This document shows, one piece after another, positions 35,401 through 43,725 of a stretch of 53,808 bases of DNA. The number at the start of each line of letters is the position of its first letter. Position 1 is the stretch's first letter. The notes beneath the pieces are model-generated. The model worked only from the letters and a program-made list of their open reading frames with translations. It ran no database searches and was not told the DNA's origin. The translations under genes and the position numbers were made by a program. The stretch comes from an uncultured Clostridia bacterium (GTDB taxonomy: Bacteria; Bacillota; Clostridia; Christensenellales; Borkfalkiaceae), in NCBI GenBank assembly GCA_934247225.1, contig CAKQJE010000018.1, positions 1-53,808 on the forward strand, given 5' to 3'.

Positions 35401-36270
35401 TTAAGATTTTTTGTAGCCGTTGATTTTTTCGATCATAACTCTTCCCGTCGAGTGAAGAAGAGAAAGAAGCTCGTCGCAAAGCGCGTCGGGATATCTGTAA
35501 AACGTATGGTCGGATTCAAACGTCAGATCGCCTTTATAATCGGCTTTTGCAAGCGCTTCGTATATTTTTTCGAAGTCGATATTGCCCATATACGGGAAGT
35601 AATGGGAGTCGTGTTTGCAGTCGTTATCATGAACGTGAAGCGCGATAAGTCTGTCGTTTAACTCTTCGATAAAATCCGGGGCGTGGATGCCTTCGAACAT
35701 TTCCGCGTGACCGATATCGAGACACGCGCCGAAAGTTTCTTTCGGGAGAAGTTCGAGATGTTTTACGAAATCTTCGGGCGAGGAGCAGGCGGCTTTGCGG
35801 ATTTTATCTTCTTTTAAATCCCAATTCCACATATTTTCAACGCCTATTTTTACGTTGAGTTTATCGGCAAGCGGTTTCAGCGGCAGATAAACTTCCTCGG
35901 CGTTTCTTTCGGCGTTCCAATCGTTCCAGGGGTGAATGACGCACACTTTTGCTCCGAGCGCGGCGGAAATTTTCAAACTTCTTTCAAAGTATTCTTTTAT
36001 ATTTTTGTTCCAGATATCATCGCCTTCCTTGTATGACGGGAACGGAGCGTGAGCCTGATTGCATACAATCTTGTTTTCGTCGGCTATTTTTCTTAAACGC
36101 GCGGCTTTTTCTTCAAAATCGTCTTTTCCGAACCAAAAATTATCGAAAGGCATGTCGAAAAGGGATATATCGTAAGCGTCGAAACCTACTTTCGCATATT
36201 TTTCGACTGTTTTTTCAAAACCTATTCTTCTCGGGTAAAACTCGCTGTTTGTGGAAAGAAGCATATACAA
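35401..36270 (-). CDS. Sugar phosphate isomerase/epimerase (xylose-isomerase-like TIM barrel)
   Basis: 289 residues. Metal-binding positions of the family are visible: Glu in IGVENMWNW, Asp and His in CLDIGHAEMF, His in LIALHVHDND, and Glu in LTFESDH. It would isomerise or epimerise a sugar or sugar acid, plausibly linked to the neighbouring fucose gene. The exact substrate cannot be read. Convergent with fucI, and an ordinary upstream region for a separate transcript. Confidence 0.82.
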   Translation of the reverse strand: MYMLLSTNSEFYPRRIGFEKTVEKYAKVGFDAYDISLFDMPFDNFWFGKDDFEEKAARLRKIADENKIVCNQAHAPFPSYKEGDDIWNKNIKEYFERSLKISAALGAKVCVIHPWNDWNAERNAEEVYLPLKPLADKLNVKIGVENMWNWDLKEDKIRKAACSSPEDFVKHLELLPKETFGACLDIGHAEMFEGIHAPDFIEELNDRLIALHVHDNDCKHDSHYFPYMGNIDFEKIYEALAKADYKGDLTFESDHTFYRYPDALCDELLSLLHSTGRVMIEKINGYKKS

Positions 36271-36373
36271 CCTCGTTTTTTTATTTTACGTCTATTATTT
36301 TAAGTCGTTTCGCATAAAAAGTCTACCGATTGAAAGCTGTTTAAAAAAATAAAAAAAAGAAATAATACCATTT

Positions 36374-36523
36374 ATGAAAGTGAATATTTATATGAGCGGA
36401 GATAAAATCGAAAACGACGACGTAAAAAACTATAAATGCGTGAGCGAAATCGTTAAAAACGCCGTGAACGACGTATATTATCGTTATATCGAAGAACTTA
36501 AAAGCAAGCGCGGCGATAAATGA
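36374..36523 (+). CDS. Small ORF coupled to the serine recombinase (49 aa)
   Basis: Starts MKVNIYMSGDKIEN and ends SKRGDK. Its stop overlaps the recombinase start as ATGA (36520-36523), so translation may be coupled. Codon use (GAC, AAC, GTA, GAA) is like that of its neighbours. The ribosome site is weak. It has no recognisable domain and is lysine-rich and soluble; it could be a small directionality or regulatory partner of the recombinase, but this is inference. Confidence 0.5.
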   Translation: MKVNIYMSGDKIENDDVKNYKCVSEIVKNAVNDVYYRYIEELKSKRGDK

Positions 36524-37998
36524 AAGAAAAAAGCAAGAAAATCGAATTCGATTATCCGTCTTACGACAAAATAACAGGCGAAGATAATGAAATAACGGCG
36601 GTATATCTCCGTGTTTCTACCGACTCTCAGGCGCAGGAGGGATACGGGCTTGACGTGCAGTATAATGCGATAAAACGATATGTCGAAGCGTACGAAATAA
36701 AGAACGTTTTTATTTTCGTAGACGACGGCTACACGGGAATGAACGAAATTCGCCCCGCTTTTTCGAAAATGTGCGAGCTTATGGAAGAGGGCAGAGTAAA
36801 ACTCGTTATAACTTACAGTCTCGACCGAATAGGCAGAACGCAGATGATAATTCTGAAATTTTTAAAAGAGCAGTGCGAAAAGGCGAAATGCGATTTTTAC
36901 GCCGTAAAGGATAACGTTGATTCGAGAAGTCGCCAGACTTACGGAATACTTATTTCCATTTTGTCCATTTTCGCCGAATTCGATCACGACGCGATTATTT
37001 CCAAGCTCACGAGCGGAAGAGTTCAGCGAGCCAAAGACGGATTCTGGAAAGGCGGAGGATTACCGCCGTACGGTTACAAATATTCAAAAAAAGAGGGCGA
37101 ACTCGTCGTTTTTCCCGAGGAAGCCGAAAAAGTGCGCAAGGCGTTTGAAATTTATACAACCACGGGTTTTTCTCCGAAAAAAATAGCGGATATTTTAGGC
37201 TTGTCGTCCGACAAAGCCGTTTTTAATATACTGCGAAACAGAATTTATTTAGGCGAAGTGTATTATCGCGGCGAAAGCTACCGCGGCAGACATCAACCGA
37301 TAGTAGACGAGGAAACGTTCGAACTTGCGCAGAGAATACTCGCAAGCAAAAGCGTTAAACGAAGCGGATCGGTGTATCTTCTGTCTTCGCTTTTAGAGTG
37401 CGGCTGTTGCGGCGGGAAAATGCGTTATATGCGTTGGGGGAGCGGAGATAAATCGAAGTTAAAAATTCTTTGCTATTCGTTTTTCCCGAACAGCACTAAA
37501 AAATATCTCGTAAAGGACGAGCATTGTCCTAATATCATTTTCGACGCCGAAGAAATAGAAAAAGCCGTCATAGATACCGTTATGAGATTTGCCGTCGAAT
37601 ACGGCGAGGAAAAAGCGCGTTCGGGATTTTCGGAAAACGAAATAACCGAAGGACTTACCGCGAAAAAAGAGCGGTTATCCGTCGAGTATTCGCGGCTTGT
37701 CTCCGCATACAGAAAGCTCGGGGATGAAGATCTTTTGGATCAAGCTTCCGCGTTGCTGAAAAAAATCAAAAAACTCGAACGCGACATTTCGGCGGAAAGC
37801 GAAAAAAAGACAATGGAGAAACTCGCGCTTAAAAAAATCGAAGCGCTCAGGACTCTTCCCGACACATGGAACAAAATGGACGAAAGAGCGAAACAGAGGG
37901 TTATAAGAAGCGTTGTCGAAAAAGTTGTTTTAACGAAAGATAAAATCGACGTGCATCTTATAAAATCGGCTTATGATAAAATAGTTGCCGACGATTAA
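36520..37998 (+). CDS. Large serine recombinase
   Basis: 492 residues. The N-terminal resolvase domain has catalytic Ser33 in YLRVSTDSQ and the supporting TYSLDRIGR. The recombinase domain (about 170-270, with FWKGGGLPPYGYKY) and the zinc ribbon (CGCCGGKMRY, then cysteines near 314 and 334) follow. A coiled-coil region (about 370-440) is typical of phage-type integrases. It has no phage or transposon neighbours in the window: asd and the fucose genes flank it. It is either a domesticated recombinase or the remnant of an excised element. Confidence 0.9.
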   Translation: MKEKSKKIEFDYPSYDKITGEDNEITAVYLRVSTDSQAQEGYGLDVQYNAIKRYVEAYEIKNVFIFVDDGYTGMNEIRPAFSKMCELMEEGRVKLVITYSLDRIGRTQMIILKFLKEQCEKAKCDFYAVKDNVDSRSRQTYGILISILSIFAEFDHDAIISKLTSGRVQRAKDGFWKGGGLPPYGYKYSKKEGELVVFPEEAEKVRKAFEIYTTTGFSPKKIADILGLSSDKAVFNILRNRIYLGEVYYRGESYRGRHQPIVDEETFELAQRILASKSVKRSGSVYLLSSLLECGCCGGKMRYMRWGSGDKSKLKILCYSFFPNSTKKYLVKDEHCPNIIFDAEEIEKAVIDTVMRFAVEYGEEKARSGFSENEITEGLTAKKERLSVEYSRLVSAYRKLGDEDLLDQASALLKKIKKLERDISAESEKKTMEKLALKKIEALRTLPDTWNKMDERAKQRVIRSVVEKVVLTKDKIDVHLIKSAYDKIVADD

Positions 37999-38013
37999 CG
38001 CGTAAAAGATACG

Positions 38014-38050
38014 CTATAAGTCGATTAACTCCTGTTTTTTATAATCGACT
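38014..38050. repeat. 16-bp motif CTATAAGTCGATTAAC copy 3, in a hairpin
   Basis: The motif is at 38014-38029. AGTCGATTA (38019-38027) pairs with TAATCGACT (38042-38050). It begins 15 bases after the recombinase stop and overlaps the end of asd, so it may act as a terminator-like hairpin or a recombination site. Confidence 0.45.
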
Positions 38051-38999
38051 CTGCTATCTGAACGGCGTTTAAAGCCGCGCCTTTAAGCGTGTTGTCTCCT
38101 ACGGCGAAATAAGAAAATCCGTTCTCGAAGACATTGCTTTTTCTTATTCTTCCGAACACGACTTCGTCTTTTCCGTCTGCTTCCGAAGCTACGGGAATAG
38201 GGGAAAAGAGGGCGGAAGAGTATTCCATTTCGCTTGCAAGCAAAGCTGCAACCACGGGCTTTTCGGTTTCGACTTCGACGCTTATTCCGTGGCAGTTTTC
38301 GATCGGAACTCTCACGCAAGTCGCCGAAACGGCAACGTCGAGTCCCGTTATTTTTTTTGTCTCGTTTATCATTTTTCTTTCTTCTTCGGTATAACCGCCT
38401 TCCGAAAGTTCGCCTATCACGGGTATGCACGTTTCCGAAATATCGTAATCGTAAAATTCTGGCGAAAAGCCGTGTCTTGTAAGGAGCAGGTCTCTTATGC
38501 CTTTCATTCCGCTTCCGCTCACCGCCTGATACGAAGAAAAAATTATTTTTTTCAATCCGTATTTTTTTAAAATGTTTTTCAGAGGCGTAAGTGCGATAAT
38601 CGTCGAGCAGTTGGGGTTGGCGATTATCCCGTTCGCGTTGCTTATTTGCGCCCCGTTGATTTCGGGGATGATAAGCGGAATATCCGGAAAATTTCTGAAC
38701 GCGCTCGAATTGTCGATTACCGTCGCGCCCGCTTTTGCAAAAGCGGGCGCATACTTTAAGGAGACTTTTTTTCCTGCGGAAAAAAATGCGAAATCTATTC
38801 CCCTCGCGTCGAGATTTTCAAGCGTTTCAACGACATAATCTTTTCCGAAAGCGCGTATCTTTTTATTCGCGCTCCTTTCGGACGCGAAAAATCTCGGACT
38901 GTTCACGGGGAAGTTTCTTTTTTCGAGAACTTCTATAAATTTTCTGCCGATAAGTCCTGTTGCTCCGACAACGGCTATGTTATATTTTTTTCTATTCAT
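38025..38999 (-). CDS. asd: Aspartate-semialdehyde dehydrogenase
   Basis: 324 residues, the usual 330-370 or slightly short. It reduces aspartyl phosphate to the semialdehyde for lysine, diaminopimelate, methionine and threonine. NAD(P)-binding VVGATGLIGRKF is at the N-terminus and the catalytic Cys is in NPNCST. It fits the diaminopimelate-type MurE of the nearby dcw operon. It is convergent with the recombinase. Confidence 0.93.
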   Translation of the reverse strand: MNRKKYNIAVVGATGLIGRKFIEVLEKRNFPVNSPRFFASERSANKKIRAFGKDYVVETLENLDARGIDFAFFSAGKKVSLKYAPAFAKAGATVIDNSSAFRNFPDIPLIIPEINGAQISNANGIIANPNCSTIIALTPLKNILKKYGLKKIIFSSYQAVSGSGMKGIRDLLLTRHGFSPEFYDYDISETCIPVIGELSEGGYTEEERKMINETKKITGLDVAVSATCVRVPIENCHGISVEVETEKPVVAALLASEMEYSSALFSPIPVASEADGKDEVVFGRIRKSNVFENGFSYFAVGDNTLKGAALNAVQIAESIIKNRS

Positions 39000-39100
39000 A
39001 CCGTATTATATTCCGCATTACGCCGTAATGTTCTTATTTTTTCGATTTTGTTCTTTTCCCGCTTGCGTTTCATATAATAAAATATTACGGAGATCTATCG

Positions 39101-39808
39101 ATGACTGATAAAAGATGCGTGGTGTTTTACGACAGCGGAGCGGGCGGAACGAGACTTTTCGAAAAAACGAGAAGAGCTTTTCCGGGAGAAAATTACGTCT
39201 ATTTTGCCGACGAGAAAAATATGCCTTTCGGCGACAAAACCGAAGAGGAACTTCACGATATATTCCTTTCGGCGAGAAAAACGATAACGTCGTTTTGTCC
39301 GAAACTTCTCGTGGTTGCGTGTAATACGATGTCGTGCGTAGAAAAATCTTTTCGCGACTATCTGCCCGTAAAAACGATTTTCGTAACCCCCTTTGCTCCC
39401 GAAACGAAAAAAACGAACAAAAGTTCGGGCGGTGGTCAAAAGGGTTCGAAGTGGTTACTTCTGACCACTCCGCTCACTTCAAAAACAGCTTACATAAGCG
39501 ATTTGGTAAAAGGGGATAAAACGGTTGTTTTAATGCCTTTATTTAACCTTGCGCGCGATATAGAGAATTGGAAGAAAGGTGGCAAAAAGCCTGATATTTC
39601 CTTGATTTTTAAAGATTTACCAAAAGATTTCGAATATGTTTTTTTGGGCTGCACGCATTACGGATTGCTGGAAAAAGATTTCAAAAAAGTTTTTCCGGAT
39701 TCAAAAATAATAAGCGGCGAAGAACGCGCTTTCGGAGAAATACGAAACTTTTTGAACACTTTTGACAATCCTGACCACCGCGGCAATGCTTTATTTATAA
39801 AATCTTAG
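39101..39808 (+). CDS. murI: Glutamate racemase
   Basis: 235 residues, shorter than the usual 255-270. It makes D-glutamate for peptidoglycan. DSGAGGTRLF near residue 11, the catalytic Cys74 in VACNTMS and Cys184 in LGCTHYGLL are all present, so it should be active. ACGGAGA precedes ATG 39101. The C-terminus is trimmed relative to the family. It lies between asd and the dcw operon. Confidence 0.88.
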   Translation: MTDKRCVVFYDSGAGGTRLFEKTRRAFPGENYVYFADEKNMPFGDKTEEELHDIFLSARKTITSFCPKLLVVACNTMSCVEKSFRDYLPVKTIFVTPFAPETKKTNKSSGGGQKGSKWLLLTTPLTSKTAYISDLVKGDKTVVLMPLFNLARDIENWKKGGKKPDISLIFKDLPKDFEYVFLGCTHYGLLEKDFKKVFPDSKIISGEERAFGEIRNFLNTFDNPDHRGNALFIKS

Positions 39809-39912
39809 AATTTATCTTAAATTTTTAAAATTATTTCATACAAAAACGGTGAAGAAAAACTAAAAATTACAAAAAATTTTTAACGTAAAACATAAAATTT
39901 TTTAAAAAGTGG

Positions 39913-39941
39913 TTGACAGTGTTCAAAAGGGGGTGTATAAT
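39913..39941 (+). promoter_or_regulatory. Main dcw promoter with possible MraZ box
   Basis: Perfect TTGACA (39913-39918), 17-base spacer, perfect TATAAT (39936-39941). AAAGTGG just before and AAAAGGGG inside the spacer resemble the repeated MraZ-binding heptamer, so feedback by MraZ is likely. Confidence 0.85.
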
Positions 39942-40005
39942 GAATGTAACCTGTTTGGTAGGCGAGGTCTACTTTACGGGATAACGCATTTTAAGGAGAG
40001 ACTTG

Positions 40006-40431
40006 ATGTTTTCGGGAGAAATCGCGCATCAGCTCGATGAAAAAAAGAGAATAAGAATTCCCGCGAAATTCAAGATTGATCCTAACGAGTTTCTGCTCAG
40101 CAAAGGCGTCAATCATTGCATTTACGTGACCCCGAAAGACGTGGTCGAAGAAAAAGCGAGAGAGTACAAATCCAAAATTTCGGAATTCGACCGCGAAGGT
40201 CAGTTCGCAATTTCGGCTTATATGGCAAGCTTCCGTCCGATAACGATGGATCAGCACGGAAGAGTTTCTCTTTCTCCCGATCTTATAGAATATGCGGGGA
40301 TAAAGAAAAACGTGGTGACGATCGGCAGCTTCGACAGGTTGGAAATCTGGGGCGAAGAGACGAGAGCGGAATTCTTCAAGGAAAAGACTTTCGACGACTA
40401 CGTCAATATTTTAGCCGAGAGGATAAGATAA
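40006..40431 (+). CDS. mraZ: Transcriptional regulator MraZ
   Basis: 141 residues. Two SpoVT-AbrB-like halves are seen: GEIAHQLDEKKRIRIPAKFK and, about 75 residues on, FRPITMDQHGRVSLSPDLIEYAGI. MraZ represses the dcw operon from repeats at its own promoter. ATG 40006 follows AAGGAGAG; an upstream TTG (40003) is not needed. First gene of a 12-gene run on one strand. Confidence 0.95.
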   Translation: MFSGEIAHQLDEKKRIRIPAKFKIDPNEFLLSKGVNHCIYVTPKDVVEEKAREYKSKISEFDREGQFAISAYMASFRPITMDQHGRVSLSPDLIEYAGIKKNVVTIGSFDRLEIWGEETRAEFFKEKTFDDYVNILAERIR

Positions 40432-40432
40432 T

Positions 40433-41365
40433 ATGGAGTTTCGTCACGTCCCGGTGATGCTCGAAGAGTGTCTGGACGGGTTGAAGCTTAAATCGGACGG
40501 CTTATATTTCGACGGAACGCTCGGCGGAGCGGGGCATTCTTCCGAAATATTAAAACGGACAAGCCCTTCGGGAAGACTTATCGCAACCGATCTCGATACG
40601 GAAGCGATAAAAAACGCCGAAGAAAGATTGAAAGAATACGACGGGCGGTTTAAACTTTTCCATTCCAACTTCAAAAACTTTACCGAAGTTTTGAAAGAGG
40701 CGGGAGAAAAAAACATCGACGGAGCCATTCTCGATCTCGGCGTAAGCAGCTATCAGCTCGACAACAGGGAAAGAGGTTTTTCGTATATGGGCGAGGCTAA
40801 GCTCGATATGCGTATGAACAGAGAAAACCCCAAATCCGCATGGGAAGTCGTAAATCTTTACGATAAACAAAAACTTTCATATATCTTTTCCGTTTACGGA
40901 GAAGAGAAATTTGCGGACAATATCGCGAAGAATATCTGCGAAGCGAGAAAAATCAAACCGATAGACACCACGAAAGAACTCGTTAAAATAATCGACGAAA
41001 GCATACCGTACAAATTCAAACAGAACGGTCATCCGGCGAAGAAAGTTTTTCAGGCGATAAGAATAGAAGTCAACGAAGAACTCGACGGACTCGGCGATTG
41101 TCTTAAAGATATCGTAAAAGCGTTGAAAAAAGGCGGAAGGCTTGTCGTAATGACGTTCCATTCGCTCGAAGACAGAATAGTAAAAAGGACTTTTAAGGAT
41201 CTCGAAACCGATTGCATATGCGATAAAAGATTACCGATTTGCGTATGCGGAAAGAAAAGAGAGATCGTTGAAATAAATAAAAAGCCGATAGAGGCAAGCG
41301 AACAAGAGAAAAACTTTAATCCGAGAGCGGCCTCCGCAAAACTTCGGATTGCTGAAAAAGTGTAA
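40433..41365 (+). CDS. rsmH: 16S rRNA (cytosine1402-N4)-methyltransferase
   Basis: 310 residues. The start block FRHVPVMLEECLDGLKLK and the AdoMet site YFDGTLGGAGHS are diagnostic of RsmH (MraW). The C-terminal VVMTFHSLEDRIVKRTF motif is also present. It lies directly after mraZ as in most bacteria. Confidence 0.96.
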   Translation: MEFRHVPVMLEECLDGLKLKSDGLYFDGTLGGAGHSSEILKRTSPSGRLIATDLDTEAIKNAEERLKEYDGRFKLFHSNFKNFTEVLKEAGEKNIDGAILDLGVSSYQLDNRERGFSYMGEAKLDMRMNRENPKSAWEVVNLYDKQKLSYIFSVYGEEKFADNIAKNICEARKIKPIDTTKELVKIIDESIPYKFKQNGHPAKKVFQAIRIEVNEELDGLGDCLKDIVKALKKGGRLVVMTFHSLEDRIVKRTFKDLETDCICDKRLPICVCGKKREIVEINKKPIEASEQEKNFNPRAASAKLRIAEKV

Positions 41366-41411
41366 ATTTCGTAAGTCTCAAAACAAATAATAATTTACAG
41401 GGAGAATGAAT

Positions 41412-41936
41412 ATGTATAATAACGTAAAGACAAACGTTTTGGAAAAAGAAAACGTGAGAGAAAGACAATACGCAAAAGACGCGACGAATCTCGACAAGAT
41501 TCTCGACTTGCAAAACAGCGCCGACGATACGAAAATTCTCGGCGAAAAGGTTCGCGAGCAGGCTCCCGTAAAGGAAGTCAACGAAAACCTTATGCCTTCG
41601 TCGACGACGATGCAGTTCGAGTCTTACGAGGAGAACGATATTTACGAAGAAGTACGCCCGAAGAACGAGACGGATCTTCAAAAGAAATACAAAATAAACA
41701 CCAAAGGAAAGGTTCTTATAGCCGTTTACGCACTCGTCGTCGCGACTATCCTTTCGCTTATCGTCATAAATTCCAGAATGCTTAAAAGTCTCGATACGTC
41801 CATAAGCGGTTACGCAAGTAAAGTTACCGAGCTTACGCAGGAATACGCTAAGGTTACCGAAGAACTCGATTACGTTAAAAGCGACGCGGTAATCGCGGAG
41901 AAAGCCGAAAATTTCGGAATGGTCAAAGCCAAATAA
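41412..41936 (+). CDS. ftsL: FtsL-like division protein
   Basis: 174 residues from ATG 41412, which GGGAG precedes at the right distance; ATG 41406 is too close. A long acidic cytoplasmic N-terminus (about 1-95), one membrane helix (about 97-120, VLIAVYALVVATILSLIVI) and a coiled-coil outer part (LTQEYAKVTEELDYV). Length and topology fit FtsL or DivIC, the partner of FtsQ and the penicillin-binding protein. Sequence conservation in this family is low, so the call rests on topology and position. Confidence 0.75.
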   Translation: MYNNVKTNVLEKENVRERQYAKDATNLDKILDLQNSADDTKILGEKVREQAPVKEVNENLMPSSTTMQFESYEENDIYEEVRPKNETDLQKKYKINTKGKVLIAVYALVVATILSLIVINSRMLKSLDTSISGYASKVTELTQEYAKVTEELDYVKSDAVIAEKAENFGMVKAK

Positions 41937-41987
41937 GCGGAAAGGTTTTAAAAGTTCTTATAAATCGCTTCCGCAAGGGAGTGAAAC

Positions 41988-43724
41988 ATAAATAAAATAT
42001 TCAGTATAAATACGTTACGAAAGAGGTTATTTGCGGCTCTTGCCGCGATAACCTTTATTTTTTTGTCGGTTTTAGGGAGAGTGTTTTACGTCCAGGTAAT
42101 AAGCGGCAGGGCGTTACAGGAAAAAGCTATCGACCAGTGGACGAGAGAACTCCCCGTGAAAGCCGCGAGGGGAACGATAACCGACAGAAACGGAATAACG
42201 CTTGCCGAAAACAAGCAGTCCTATGCGGTTTATATCAGAACGAGAGTCGTAAAAGACGTTGAAAGAACGGCGCGGGCTTTGTCTTCGTCGCTCGGCGCGG
42301 ACTACTATACGCTCGTAAAAAAAATGCGATCGGACTCCGTTTCGGAGATAACGGTTAAACGACAGGTTACTCCCGAAAAGATCGAGGAGCTTGCCGCTCT
42401 CTCTCTCGACGGGGTTTATTTTTGCAGAGACTCCGAAAGAAATTATCCTTACGGCGAGTCGCTCGCGCAAATTCTCGGTTACGTTTCGGCGGACGGGAGC
42501 GGACAAAGCGGTTTGGAGAAAAAATACGACGAATATCTCAAAGGTTACGACGGCGAAATTCTGTACGAAGCAGACCTTGTCGGCAAAGACGTCAAAGGTT
42601 CCGCCGCGAGATATGTTCCCGCAACGAACGGACTTAATTTGAAGCTTACGGTCGATTACGAAATACAAAGAATTTGCGATTCGGTGATAAAACGCGCCGA
42701 AGAGGAATATTCGCCGAAAGCGGCGTCGATAATGGTAATGTCCCCTAAAACGGGAGAAATACTTGCCGTGTCGCAATATCCGTCGTTCGATCTTAACAAC
42801 GTCCCGAGAGACAATATGGCGTTTTTGAATTCGGCTTCGAGATGTAACCTTATCGTCGATTCGTACGAACCCGGCTCAACGTTCAAAATAATCACTTCCG
42901 CAGCGAATATAGAAGAAAATTTAAAGGGTAATCCTAACGCTTTTTCGGCTAATTACGTTTTCAATTCCAACAGATACAGATATGTAGACGGGCGGAAAAT
43001 AAAATGCTGGTCAACCCACGCGAACGGAAAACATTCCAACGAACGGCTTGCGGAGGCTTTGAACAACAGTTGCAACCCGTGTTTCGTGGATATCGCATTG
43101 TCGCTCGGAAAGGACGTGTTTTATTCGTATATCGAATCGTTCGGTTTCGGGAAAACCACGGGCGTTGATTACGGCGGCGAAGCTATCGGAATGCTTGTTC
43201 CTAAGTCCGCCGTCACAAACGGCGATCTTGCGAGAATAGGCTTCGGACAAACGATAGCCGTTACGCCTATTCAGCTTGTTGCGGCGGTTTCGGCGGCGAT
43301 AAACGGCGGAATTTATTACGAGCCGTATTTCGTTTCCGAAATTTACGATTCCGACGGCAGGATATGCGAAATAATAAATCCGAAACCGTTAAGAAGAACG
43401 ATAAGCGAAAAGGCTTCGGCGACTTTAAGAGGTTATCTCGAAGACGTCGTTACCAAAGGAAGCGGAAAACAGGCGTACATCGAGGGTTACCGCGTGGGCG
43501 GTAAAACGGGTACGGCGCAGAAATACGAAAACGGGAGGATAGCGCAAGGCAAATACGTTATGAGTTTCGTGGGATTTTTCCCTGCGGACGATCCGGAATA
43601 CGTCGCGCTTTGCGTTGTGGATGAACCCGTCGGCGGTAAATACGGCTCGACGGTCGCCGCTCCGCTCGTGAAAGAGTCGTTCGAGGGGATAATAGGGTGT
43701 AAAAATTTAAAAAAGAGGGCGTAA
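41988..43724 (+). CDS. Class B penicillin-binding protein (SpoVD/PbpB type), probable AUA start
   Basis: Transpeptidase of septal or spore-cortex peptidoglycan. From 41988 it has 578 residues. GGGAG at 41977-41981 stands six bases before ATA 41988, and the reading frame from there gives a basic start and a hydrophobic helix (NKIFSINTLRKRLFAALAAI then TFIFLSVLGRVFYVQV). The first ordinary start, TTG 42063, lacks a ribosome site and would cut the helix. No ATG or GTG lies in frame between. The dimerisation domain is followed by SxxK (Ser297, STFK), NNSCN and KTGT (Lys506). No PASTA domains follow. Fits FtsI or SpoVD. Confidence 0.8.
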   Translation: MNKIFSINTLRKRLFAALAAITFIFLSVLGRVFYVQVISGRALQEKAIDQWTRELPVKAARGTITDRNGITLAENKQSYAVYIRTRVVKDVERTARALSSSLGADYYTLVKKMRSDSVSEITVKRQVTPEKIEELAALSLDGVYFCRDSERNYPYGESLAQILGYVSADGSGQSGLEKKYDEYLKGYDGEILYEADLVGKDVKGSAARYVPATNGLNLKLTVDYEIQRICDSVIKRAEEEYSPKAASIMVMSPKTGEILAVSQYPSFDLNNVPRDNMAFLNSASRCNLIVDSYEPGSTFKIITSAANIEENLKGNPNAFSANYVFNSNRYRYVDGRKIKCWSTHANGKHSNERLAEALNNSCNPCFVDIALSLGKDVFYSYIESFGFGKTTGVDYGGEAIGMLVPKSAVTNGDLARIGFGQTIAVTPIQLVAAVSAAINGGIYYEPYFVSEIYDSDGRICEIINPKPLRRTISEKASATLRGYLEDVVTKGSGKQAYIEGYRVGGKTGTAQKYENGRIAQGKYVMSFVGFFPADDPEYVALCVVDEPVGGKYGSTVAAPLVKESFEGIIGCKNLKKRA

Positions 43725-43725
43725 A

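Noticed and set aside
33533..35479. 648-codon open frame on the minus strand opposite fucI
   Set aside because: It is the shadow of a highly biased real gene (fucI): no ribosome site, arginine/phenylalanine/serine-rich nonsense protein, and no family motifs.
36520..37998. Prophage or conjugative element
   Set aside because: Only the recombinase and a 49-codon ORF are present; the flanking genes are ordinary metabolism and there are no structural, replication or transfer genes.
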